This document shows, in pieces, positions 1 through 9,673 of a stretch of 64,000 bases of DNA. This DNA comes from Cladopsammia gracilis. Taxonomy: Eukaryota > Cnidaria > Anthozoa > Scleractinia > Dendrophylliidae. The number at the start of each line of letters is the position of its first letter. Positions within the stretch are counted from its first letter, which is position 1. Below the pieces are notes generated by a model. The model did not search any database, had not been told where the DNA came from, and saw only the letters and a list, made by a program, of their open reading frames with translations. The stretch covers positions 856,001-920,000 of the forward strand of contig JAJGOT010000220.1 in the NCBI GenBank assembly GCA_022457155.1, given 5' to 3'. A program made the translations under genes and the position numbers.

Positions 1-9
1 TAAACGGAT

Positions 10-70
10 GTGAAGGTCCATAATTGTCTTAAACCGCGGTCTAAGTTAGCCTTCGTTTAAATAACCGGCC
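10..70. repeat. Dispersed repeat, partner at 7063-7122
   Basis: A block of about 60 bases starting gtgaaggtccataatt and ending ataaccggccc recurs in the same orientation at 7063-7122 with a few changes. It looks like the end of an interspersed element; I do not recognise the family. Confidence 0.5.
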
Positions 71-81
71 CTATATGTGAA

Positions 82-181
82 AGATACAATATGAGCGGGA
101 GATCTGTATGGGTATTTACAATGGCGAGCCGAAGGCGAGCCATTGTAAATCCCATACAGATCGAACGCGAATATTGTATCT
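82..181. repeat. Long nested hairpin
   Basis: The inner arms 101-125 and 139-162 are complementary over about 24 bases with a single unpaired base, around a 13-base loop. Outside them, AGATACAATAT (82-92) pairs with ATATTGTATCT (171-181). This is the shape of a small fold-back element or a hairpin-ended MITE. Confidence 0.7.
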
Positions 182-317
182 GACTTGTGAAATGAATGTC
201 ATACAAAGTGTGAAGAATGTTGTTTACATTCAATTTGATTGGCTGTTATATGAATGAAGTTAATCCGATGAACGCAAAGGGATTAGCATAACATTTATTT
301 CGCTTTAGAAGAGCGAA

Positions 318-678
318 ATGGCGTCCACGCGCTTTCGTCCTCCGAAAAGTTTATCGGAAGAAAGTTCTCTGCTCAAGGATGTGACTCCCCAAAACACTAA
401 AAACAGCACGAAGTGGGCCGTTAAAATATTTGAACAGTGGCAGCAGGCAAGGGCTAACAAAAAAACCCGAAAATGAAACTGTAGCCTTTGAGGCGAGAAA
501 CTGCAGGGTGGAAAACGTTCAAGAATTCAGCTGCAAGCTGGAGGTTATGACAGCGGAAACAGTAAACGTCTGGCTTAGTAAATTTATTGGCGAAGTAACA
601 AATCAATGCGGCGGTCGATATCCCTCGAAAACGCTCTATTTACTGGCCTGTGGCATAAATCGTTATTTAGTTATTTAG
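318..678 (+). pseudogene. KIAA1958/Crypton-derived-like N-terminal fragment (frameshifted)
   Basis: From ATG 318 the frame reads MASTRFRPPKSL and continues to STKWAVKIFEQWQQAR. It then breaks in a run of seven A at 454-460, and the +1 frame carries on with AETVNVWLSKFIGEV and GGRYPSKTLYLL to a stop at 678. The order W-x3-F-x2-W, then a WL-KF-EV block and a YP-x-TLY block, matches what I know of the KIAA1958/ZMYM-like domain derived from Crypton tyrosine recombinases. The recombinase catalytic part is absent. The extra A could be a real mutation or an assembly error. No splice donor is obvious at the end. Confidence 0.5.
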
Positions 679-1540
679 TGAAAAGTAAATAAATGGAAGG
701 GGGCTCTTGTTGGTTGCTTTCCAAAGAAGCAAGTGGCTGAGTAACATATACATAATTAGTATTCTGTATCTAGATACATAATACTAATGAAGCTAATTTT
801 CTGTATTCATTCATCAACCCCAACATTTCCCTGCTACCTATTCAAACCCTCCCCGTGCTTTCAGACAGTTTATATATGTATTGGGATTTACAAAGGTATA
901 CATATGACTTGAATACTGTTGTTGGATTGGTCATCACCCTCATGAATTATTAATGAATTTTACAACTGTAGTTGACAGCTAACGCTTCCTCATTTAACTG
1001 CTTTATTCGTGTTTTTTTTACGTTACATCTTAATTGTAATGATTGTTGCAATTGTAATAAATAAATTATAATAATTATAACTATCATTTTAATTGTCTAA
1101 TCACCGGTCGGTCACTTCCATCTTCAATCATACTGACAAGCACAAATATTGTTAAGATTTAAAATTTTAGGCATTTTGTTCTCGACCTTCTCCCGTCCCA
1201 TGAAAAATTGTCTGGATTGCGTGGCACTCTCAGAGTCAATTATGGGGATATGTTGTGTGGTTCTAACTTTTAACTCTGTGGATAAAATCCTATTGTGTGA
1301 CCATTCAAATGAAACCTCTTTAGCGGTACTTTTGCATGGTAGCATTTGTTTTTCATTATTTTACAAACCAAACGAAATTTGGGATTTTTCTTGAATTTTG
1401 ATCTTTGGCGCTCTTGGGAATTAAAGGGTTAACCTCCTACGCGGCCATTACTTGAGTCAATTCCAATCATCCATTTCGAACGCGCTGCTAATTATATTTG
1501 ACACAGTATACTGCACTAGTACCTAGTACCTAGTCCGCAG
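679..1540. other. Intergenic, no gene seen
   Basis: AT-rich sequence with only short chance reading frames. The last 25 bases carry short ctagtacc-type repeats at the broken 5' edge of the Penelope-like element. Confidence 0.5.
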
Positions 1541-2627
1541 TCCGCAACCCGAGCTCTACGGCCGCTACATCGATGACTGCATTGGCGCTACCTCTTCCAG
1601 TAAAGAAGAACTTAATCAGTTCATAACTTCTGTCAATACTTTTCATCCAGCTCTAAAATACACCTGGGAAATTTCTGAAACCTCTGTCGCTTTTCTTGAC
1701 ATCAATATTTCGATCAACGGCAACAGTTTATCCACAAGTGTGCACTACAAACCTACAGATTCCCACAGTTATCTGTTACATTCATCCTCACATCCATCAC
1801 ACGTTAAAAACGCCATTCCGTATTCTCAATTTCTCAGACTTCGACGTCTTTGTAGTGATGACTCCGATTTTTCCAACAAATCGGAAGAAATGTGCCAGTT
1901 TTTTAAGAAACGTGGGTACCCTGATTCTGTTGTTAAAACGGGCCAACAACGTGCACAACAGATCGACAGACAATCAGCACTACAAACATCACAGAAGGAA
2001 GAGAACGAGAGAATTCCATTCACCCTCACTTTCCACCCACACAATCACACAGTCAAAAGCATCATTTTAAAAAATTTCAAATTGCTCCAAAACGACCCCG
2101 AAACTGGCAGAATTTTTTCACAACCCCCACTAATTTCATTCAAACGTGACAAAAATATAGGCAACTTTCTAGTTACGAGTACACTGAAATCTGACGATGA
2201 ACCGGGAACTTTTAAATGCGCACGCACACGATGCAACACTTGTCCTTTCATTCACAACGCCAACAAAATAACGGGACCTAAACAATCTATTAAAATCACT
2301 GATCGTTTTACATGCACCTCCGTAAATGTTATCTACTGCATAACATGTACTTTTTGCAAAAAGATATACATTGGCGAAACAGGGAGGAGACTGGGCGACC
2401 GTTTTCGAGAACATCTCCGAGACGTTGAAAAAAATGACAAAGACGCATCCAAACCAGTCGCGCGTCATTTGAATCTTGCTAACCATTCTAAGCAACACAT
2501 GACAATCTGTGGCGTTTCCCTACACCAGGGCAACACAGAAAGCCGTATAAACTTAGAACAAAAAATCATCTTTCGAATCGGCACTCTCAAACCCCACGGA
2601 ATTAACGAACGCTTTTCATTCAACTAA
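1541..2627 (+). mobile_element. Penelope-like element, RT C-terminus plus GIY-YIG endonuclease (5' truncated)
   Basis: A single open frame runs from about 1545 to the stop at 2627, about 360 residues. It begins inside the reverse transcriptase palm with LYGRYIDD (the catalytic YIDD box) and continues through VAFLDINI and VHYKPTDSHSYL (thumb). It then shows the zinc-binding linker CARTRCNTCPF and ends with a GIY-YIG nuclease: VIYCITCTFCKKIYIGE, then TGRRLGDRFREHL. This order is diagnostic of Penelope-like retroelements. The N-terminal half is lost. The frame shows no internal stop, so the insertion is fairly young. An ATG at 1740 lies inside the domain and is not a real start. Confidence 0.9.
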
Positions 2628-2880
2628 TTTACATTTGTTTTTCACGTCACAAAATTTCCACCAATGGCGGAGCTCCTCCTACTATATAAAACCACACACT
2701 ACCCACAATCCCTTGATTCGCTCCGACGAAGGGCTAGCGCTCGAAACGTCAGCTTTCTCGAATCTTTTTACTGTGGCTAATTTACCTTATCGACTCAGTC
2801 GATAAAACCAAATTCTTGTGCTTCACCCCCACCGACGCAGCACCACAGTTTCTCTAGAAACTAACCCCATTCATTTCATC
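2628..2880 (+). mobile_element. PLE 3' region with hammerhead-like ribozyme
   Basis: Non-coding tail of the element at 1541-2627. A hammerhead-like fold sits at 2715-2766. GATTC/GAATC and GCT/AGC form stem I. The core reads CCGACGA rather than CUGANGA, so U4 is changed. Stem II is GGGC/GCTC, followed by GAAAC and GTC. Penelope-like elements are known to carry such ribozymes. The end of the element near 2870 is a guess. Confidence 0.6.
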
Positions 2881-3169
2881 TATCACAGACAGTTTACTAT
2901 GTCCCCACAAAATTCTCCATAATACGGACTCTCTCTAATACGGTCAACGGACACTAAATCTCGGCCCATAGAATAAATTCATATAAACGTAACGTCTTTA
3001 TTACTAGACAGTCAATCAGTCAATCGAGCGGGCGAGTTTATCACGAATACAAGCTCGGCGAGACTGGAGCGAGCGAACGATCCGAGGGGAAACTGGGGAA
3101 GAGGGGGAAGGAAAAGGGACTGCAAGATCAATGCGAAAGATAAGTTAAATAATGGGAGGGAGGAGGCCT

Positions 3170-3480
3170 CAGGCACTGAATATTATTTTAAACTACCATT
3201 TGTAGGTCCATTCTCAAAAATAGCACAAAGGCGCTTAAGAAAAATTCGCAAACGCTATTGTATTGATAATTTCAACATTAAGATAACCTTAAGATCCTTT
3301 AAAATAGGCAGTTTATTTAGCGCAAAAGATCCTATCTCTAAGGAGCTCCGTGCTGGTGTGGTATATATATAAATTTGTTTGCGTTGGCTGTGCAGCCAAC
3401 TATGTGGGTGAAACCATACGACGCCTTGCCACTCGGATACGTGAACACCTTAGTGCAGATAAAACATCACATATATATAT
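3170..3480 (+). mobile_element. Second Penelope-like element fragment (GIY-YIG region)
   Basis: An open stretch reads LPFVGPFSKIAQRRLRKIRK, later SFKIGSLFSAKDPISKELR, then after a small frame change YKFVCVGCAANYVGETIRR and REHLSADKTSHI. This is the linker and GIY-YIG part of a different PLE family from the one at 1541-2627 (VGC-x3-YVGET form). It is cut off by a TA microsatellite at 3469-3486. Both ends are truncated. Confidence 0.75.
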
Positions 3481-3608
3481 ATATACAATATTTAACTATT
3501 ATAGCGCGAAAGCGCGCGTGATATCTCCTAATACTTAGCCGACGAGGCCGTAGGCAGAGTCGGCTAAAATTAGGCGATATCACGCAAGCTTGAGCGCTAT
3601 GATAGTTT

Positions 3609-4817
3609 TATAATTCAACACATTGATAACAAAGCACAGTTTGAAGAAAAAAATATCGCCGACAAGCCTTTTATTTAAAAAAAAAGCTTACAGATGTTTT
3701 ACCGCGCGAAACTTGCAACATCACACAGTTCATGAATGAAAGTGGCGCCTTTGTCAATATTGTGCAAGCTTGAACATTATAACTGTTTTTTAATTCAACA
3801 CATTGATAACGAATCACAGTTTTGAGAGAAAAATCATTGAGATATACAACCTTTCATTAAGTGAAAAGGCTAACTACAATATTTTACATCGCACCATTTC
3901 TTAAACAACAAGCAGTGAATGCCGAAACTTTTGCCAAGCTAAAATTAATTTAGCGTACATAATCACTTGACAGTTTCTACGAAGAGCTTCCGTCTACTCA
4001 AAGAACGGGACAGAGTAGTGACTACAAGAATTAAAACACAGTAAAATGGCATAGAATGTCTTAGTTACAAGTGTTTCGTATCTTAAAAAGTTCAATTCAG
4101 AATCAAAACAAATTGAACAAACACACGGCTACGAACCTAAACATATAGCGGTGAAAAGTCGGAAAGAACTGCAGCATGGACAGTAAGACTTTGTAGTAAG
4201 CTTACAAAAATTCACAGCTAAAGGATACAAGAAACGGTTAAAACATCGTACCTGTAGTTGATTTGGCTTTTTAGTCCCTTCCATAAGCACCAAATTTTCA
4301 AACATCGAAGTACGAGCTGAGTCGATCAATGTTGTTTACAAACTTGGAATGCTCGTTTTTTAGCTCCCACAGCCGTAATGACGAGATCAGAAACTTTTCT
4401 GAGGAAACATCAAGTCTATATCATATTCCAGAGGTGATTACCAAAGGAATTTCACGAAAACTGTGCTTTTTCATTCACTTCTTGTCGAGCGGTTAAACTT
4501 TGAACCAGTTTTCATTCAGCTACGCCAAGAAACACTGCGACCGCGACAACGCGAAAATTTCGCGCCTTTTTTGTCCAATCATGTGAACAGTATTTTTCTC
4601 TTTTCTTTTCTTCTCTTTTTTTCTTTCTTTTCCCTTTTTTAACTAATAGTTCACGCACTTTTTCGCCAAAAAACACGAAATTGCAGGCAGCAGCCATTTT
4701 CACTTTCCTTCAAAATGCGAAATTTACCGCCATCGCTGGTTATACGTCATGTAGACATAACGCATATCGATAACTTTTTTACCATATTTGGGCAGTGTAT
4801 CAATGTGTTGAATTATA
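3609..4817. mobile_element. Non-autonomous TIR element, copy A
   Basis: Terminal inverted repeats: tataattcaacacattgata at 3609-3628 and its exact complement at 4798-4817. The same element occurs in the same orientation at 33784-34942, with a 38-bp internal deletion there. Inside, the left motif repeats at 3790-3810. Small reading frames on the minus strand (4512-4703) are rich in K/E because of the polypyrimidine tract and do not look like genes. Just outside the left end lies an inverted repeat (about 3515-3592) with arms gtgatatc.cctaat and attagg.gatatcac, also partly kept at copy B, so the true element may start there. Confidence 0.7.
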
Positions 4818-5045
4818 AATATATATATACATAGGGATGTCGTGAGCTATGCAATAGTGAATGTTTTGAAATACTTGGCAAAGCTCTCATGGGCATCAAT
4901 CTAAAGATCAAAAAAGCCCTCCATACCGTTGGGAAAATCCATCGTTAAACCAACAAGTAAAACATTTGAATTTAAAATTATCATTCTAATTCAAATTAAT
5001 CTGTTACCTAGTTATTTAACCTTTTTAAATTACCGTACCATCACA

Positions 5046-5078
5046 CTGACGATGGGAGTTGAACTCCCAAAACATGTC
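5046..5078 (+). ncRNA. Degenerate hammerhead-like motif
   Basis: CTGACGA is followed by one base, a GGGAG/CTCCC hairpin, then AAAAC and ATGTC. An active core needs GAAA after stem II; here the G is A, so this is probably a dead copy left by a Penelope-like or retrozyme-type repeat. No coding sequence adjoins it. Confidence 0.35.
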
Positions 5079-5217
5079 TGTATTAAAAGTTGTAGTATTC
5101 GCTTTAAGACGTATTATTAATTTCCTGTTACTCAGACCTTATAAAACTTAATTTTCGTCTATCTCGCACTGCTTTGAGTGCGCAAAATTCGTGCTCAGAT
5201 TTATTAGCAAACATGCT

Positions 5218-5390
5218 CAATTGCCGATCACCGGTTTCGGGTTTGTCTCGGTGTAAAAACCTGTGACTTTTTTCTTTGTCTTCTACCTTTGTTGCCTTGC
5301 ACTCTATTGTTTCAGTACCTTTACGTCACTCGTGAGTTTGGCAGGGTTTTACACCGAGGATGAGCCCCGGTTACGGGTATTGCTGAATTG
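5218..5390. mobile_element. Small fold-back MITE
   Basis: Left arm begins caattgccgatcaccgg and contains ctcggtgtaaaaacctg; the right arm is its imperfect complement ending gctgaattg. Total about 170 bases, with no coding capacity. Confidence 0.55.
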
Positions 5391-5883
5391 TAACGGATGG
5401 GCGGACTTGCATGTCATTTAAAATATACATTCCTCTCACAAGCAGGTTTTTAAAGATGACAATTTTGCAGACACCTTGCTGGAAAGTTACAAAGATCACC
5501 TAAATGGAGAGGATTCCTCCTCGATAGCTGTTGACAACAAGCATGCTTAACCACATTTGGAAAATAGTATAGTTGACATTTCATAAAAGCATGCTTCAAT
5601 GAATCTGGTGATATAGCTCCTTAAATATTTATTGAATTGAAGGATGCGTCATGATCCGCTTGAAAAGTTCCAAGTCTAACAATGCATGAAAGGACTGATT
5701 AAGAAATGCAAAGCCGTAAACAACGCCTTGTGCACTTTAAGCTCTATTTACTGCAAGTGAAGGGACAATCAAGCAACAGTGGATCACTTGTGGTAAGATC
5801 AAAGATCGATATTATTCAATCACATACTTTTTGGCCAAGACACCTTGGGTCGGTTATTTAAACGAAGTTTAGACGATATTTAA

Positions 5884-6790
5884 AGGGGCTATGTCGCGAG
5901 ATATGTCACGCAGGCAAAAACATCGGGCCGACATCAAACAAATTCACGCTATCGCCGTGGAATCGGGCAAAATGCTTCAATTCTGCCGTGCTGTGTACTT
6001 CGAAAGGTCTGAGATTTTTCCCACATATGAATAGTATATTTGTCTTGATTTCATTTCGGTTATTTCTCCGATTCTGAAATCATACGCCTCAGTACTGTAA
6101 AATCCTGGCTTCACGTTTAAACTATTTTAATATCACGACTCGGTTTACAACAACTTCAAGCAGATCCGAAAACTAACATAGCCGCTACCCACGCATAAAT
6201 TAATAAGGGCGCGAAACAGATGTGCATACATTATATCTCCCTTCTTTGCAAGGAAAGAAACAACACAACGATAGCTGCTATGGTGAGCTAGAAGACAAGC
6301 AATTTAAACATAACTGTTCGAATGGAGGTCTAGTCACAAAAATCATTCAGTTTCAAAATACTTATAAAAGCAACAAGTCACAAGTCCAGTCTCTCTAGTG
6401 GTTTGACAGTACGAACAGAACGGGTCTTAGATGGGAAATTGGCTGCTTCCGGTATCTACGCATTCTCTGCAGTTTCAGTACAGGTTGAAAAAGCCGATTC
6501 TTCTCTGTCCGCATGCTCATGGGGCACCTGTATTGTTTCCTCTACATTGCTCTGTTCCTGAACTCTGGATGTACGCCGTACGATTCCAAAATTGGGAAAA
6601 TATCCGAAACTAAATCACTACAAATAGAATATTTACATGTGTGAACAATTTGAGACATTTCGGAGCACTTAGCTCCCCAAAATTAAACGGATTGTGCCTG
6701 ATTTCCACGGCGTTGGCGTAAACTTGAAAAACGGCTGCCAGACGTTTTTCAAGTTTGTAGGGTTGCCTGACACTTCGCGACATAGCCCCT
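5884..6790. mobile_element. MITE with TTAA target duplication
   Basis: Begins AGGGGCTATGTCGCGA and ends with its exact complement, flanked on both sides by TTAA (5880-5883, 6791-6794). A TTAA duplication is typical of piggyBac and Kolobok superfamilies; which one applies cannot be told without a transposase. A degraded copy in the opposite orientation lies at about 26538-27575. Confidence 0.75.
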
Positions 6791-6807
6791 TTAACAAAAA
6801 CGCAGTC

Positions 6808-6840
<33 letters not shown>
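6808..6840. repeat. (AGAT)n microsatellite
   Basis: About eight perfect tetranucleotide units, 14 bases beyond the right TTAA of the MITE at 5884-6790. Confidence 0.9.
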
Positions 6841-6841
<1 letters not shown>

Positions 6842-7434
6842 TTCTTTATTTATGCACGGTAAAATTCATCAGCAGAGCTATATTATATATTGAATAAAGC
6901 AAATACAAGAAGTTTATGCATCAACACTAATTGGTCTAAACCAATTTTGATCTGGCCAATCCCAGTATTTTAAACTTTGTTTACCGTAAAAAGTGCCAAG
7001 GAGTCATATCGCACAGACTGGGAAAAAAACCTATCTACTTAATTAACCCACTTATTAACAGTTGTGGAGGTCCATTAATTGCTCTAAACCGAGGTCTAAG
7101 TTAGACTTCGCTATAACCGGCCCGTTAAGTTTTTCACATAAGACGAATGGCATGCATCGGAAGCTATGCCGTTGGAGATTTCTTTTTTTGTTAGAACACT
7201 GTCAGATATATAATTACTTAAAGTGATATTTCCCACTATAGTTTCCCCGCTGTTGACTGTATGCTCTGAAACATGAATGCTGACTTTGTAACTTTTGAAG
7301 ATCCGGCTGTTATATTTAGCTACCAAACATAAATGCTGTATATGATACGTGTTCGTGGATCAAGCTGTGTAGGAACTGTGCATGTGTTTAGGGATTCTAG
7401 ATGATTTGCATGATTACCCATGTTAAACTAAAGC

Positions 7435-8005
7435 TTAAATCAAGAAGTTGAATAGAAATGAATACTAGTGGTGTCGTAAAAATCCCAACCAAAATATCAA
7501 ACGAGTGAATCCTCACATATAACTTTTGATAGAACAGTAGTATTTTGTTCACACTTACCAGTTCAAGGTTTCTAGAGACTCGTTAATATAAGGTAAGGTG
7601 TTTTGCATGGTTACCCATGTCTAACAGTCTTAAATCAAAACGTAGAATAGAAATGAATACCAGTGGTGTCGTAAAAATTCCAACCAAGAAGTACAACGAG
7701 TGAATCCTTACATATACATCTTTGATAGAAAAGTATACTATTTTGTTGGTAGTTTCTTGGTGTTGTGGATGGTGTGATCACCAAATGACGTAAAACAAAA
7801 GATTCAAAAGACACTGAACAATACCCACGCCACAACACAAAAGCTAACCAACAATGGCTTCCGCAACACCAAGAAACACCCATTTTGTTCACACATATCT
7901 GTTCAAGGTTTCTGAGAGACTCGTTAATATATGGTAAGGTGTTTTCCATGATAACACCCATGTCCAACAGTCTTAAATAAAGCTCGTTAAATAGAAATGA
8001 ATACC
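7435..8005. repeat. Tandem array, about 195-bp unit
   Basis: Unit A (7435-7629) and unit B (7630 on) share cttaaatca, gaaatgaatac, gtggtgtcgtaaaaat, cgagtgaatcct and gactcgttaatat in order. A partial third unit follows to about 8005, and a partial unit precedes A. Unit B is split by a small MITE. The minus-strand reading frame at 7635-7967 spans this junction and is not a gene. Confidence 0.75.
7748..7881. mobile_element. 134-bp MITE inside the tandem array, 8-bp TSD
   Basis: Arms containing gtttcttggtgttg and its complement, flanked by ATTTTGTT at 7740-7747 and 7882-7889. Unit A of the surrounding array shows the uninterrupted ATTTTGTTCACAC, the empty site. An 8-bp duplication fits hAT-type transposition. 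Confidence 0.75.
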
Positions 8006-9176
8006 CGAACCTTACATATAATTCAAAAAACAGTTAATCTAGGAACTGGTTATGACACCTAGCAGACTTCAATGGCGATAACAAAGGAACTACAATTTAT
8101 GTTAAACTGCGCTTGACCGTGCACTTGTTTTGTTTTTCGATCACACGCTATGACTGAATAACTTAATGCCAACATTTCTATTGGTTAGTGGCTCGTACAA
8201 AATTTTAACCTCTATTGTGTTTGTGCACGGTCAAGGCCGAAAAACTACAACAAAAACATCGAACAAAGACATTTCTCAGGTTTTATACCATTGCGCTTTA
8301 TTAACTATGTTTAAAAGTATTATTTTGTTACCACAGTCATTGTTTTTGAGTCAAGATTTCGGGTGCCGTAATACTGTAGTTTAGTCAGTCACTTGCGGAG
8401 TAAGTAGGAATCTCTGATTTATTGTTCTGGCGGCTCCTGACCGGCGCCAAGGGGACTAACCTGGGAGCTCAGTAATATATATATATTTTTGTATGAAAAT
8501 CCCGTTAACCCTTAAACGTTTTTTTTTTAATCACATTTACACGCCCACTATAGACGCGTGAAATGATATATAAGTAACAAAAGCTACCAACGATTGCCTA
8601 AAAAACATTCAGATTGCAAATTTCTTTATTCATATTGGCGGAAGACGATAACAATCTTCCTTTCTGATTGGCATGGTTTAAATTATAGCGTTGCGAGGGA
8701 GTTTATGTAAAAGAGCTTGTAGTGTATTTTTAATTTGACCAGGGCAAAAATCAAGGGATAACAGAGCGTTAATTAGAACTTGTAATTTACATTTGAAGTA
8801 AACGAAGCACTGAACTAAAATCCATTAGTTACACTTTTTGAAATATTATCTTTCATTTAAAGAATAACGCCTTTTCTACCCTGTAATTGTGAATGTTAAT
8901 GATGACACACGATGGAGCGACCCACGCGCCGGGATGATAAAGATGACGAACTTTATATCTCGATTAATAAAGTCCGCGCAGCAATCAATCACACAATACC
9001 GCAATTAAATAAACGTTGGAACCTCGAATAAACGCAAACTCGACTCGAATAAACTCGAATAAACTCGACCTTGTTGACCATGCATTTATTCGCGCCCGGC
9101 GTTTATTCGTGGTCCGGCGTTTAATCGAGAAAATACGACTGTACTTTCAGAAGCTGTGATCAAATTTGCTATCCAG
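8006..9176. other. Upstream region of transporter copy 1
   Basis: No coding exon recognised. From 9014 to 9110 there is a cluster of ctcgaataaac-type direct repeats and tttattcg motifs. The piece tgtactttcagaagctgt directly before the start is conserved in copy 2, suggesting a shared 5' UTR exon edge. The promoter cannot be placed. Confidence 0.4.
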
Positions 9177-9673
9177 ATGGCTTGTAGACCACTCGTTCGT
9201 GTTTGTCATCGTCGAAAACGTTGCGGGCGATGCTGCAATACCTTTTGCCGCCTGGTGAAGCAAAATCGTCTGCTTGTTTTGCTGGTTATTGGAGCAATCG
9301 TTGGCTTTACAATTGGCGCTATAGTCAACGATCCTGTGAATCGCATCTCTGATCCTGAGAAGAAAGCAACTGTTATCATGCTCATCAACTTTCCTGGAGA
9401 ACTGTTCTTGAACATGCTGAGGATGGTCATATTACCTCTGGTTATCACCAGTCTGATAACTGCCGTATCAAATTTGAGCCCTGACGTGGCGGGAAGAATT
9501 GGACGACGGACCTTGATTTACTACATAGGAACGATGGCGTTAGCTGCCATATTGGGCTTGCTTCTTGTCATGACAATTCGTCCTGGTAGTTTGATTGATG
9601 ATCATGGGGAACGAAAACATGCAAAAGGAAGTGCAAAATATCGAAATTTGGATTCTTTGCTTGATATGATAAG
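9177..9673 (+). CDS. SLC1 copy 1, exon 1 (N-terminus to TM3)
   Basis: Opens with MACRPLVRVCHRR and ends with SLLDMI plus the split codon AG before donor gtaaag. It covers the cytoplasmic basic/Cys-rich head, TM1, the conserved INFPGELFLNMLRM stretch and TM3. A tttcag upstream at 9145-9150 may be the acceptor of a 5' UTR exon, because copy 2 keeps the same sequence. Confidence 0.9.

Noticed and set aside
4512..4703. Minus-strand K/E-rich frame, also at 34637-34828
   Set aside because: Conserved between copies only because the whole TIR element is repeated; it comes from a polypyrimidine tract.
7635..7967. Minus-strand 110-codon frame
   Set aside because: Crosses the MITE/tandem-array junction at 7748 and 7881, so it is a composite of unrelated repeats.
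9206..9448. Minus-strand frame of 80 codons
   Set aside because: Shadow of transporter exon 1; the same shadow appears opposite copy 2 exon 1 at 55170-55412.
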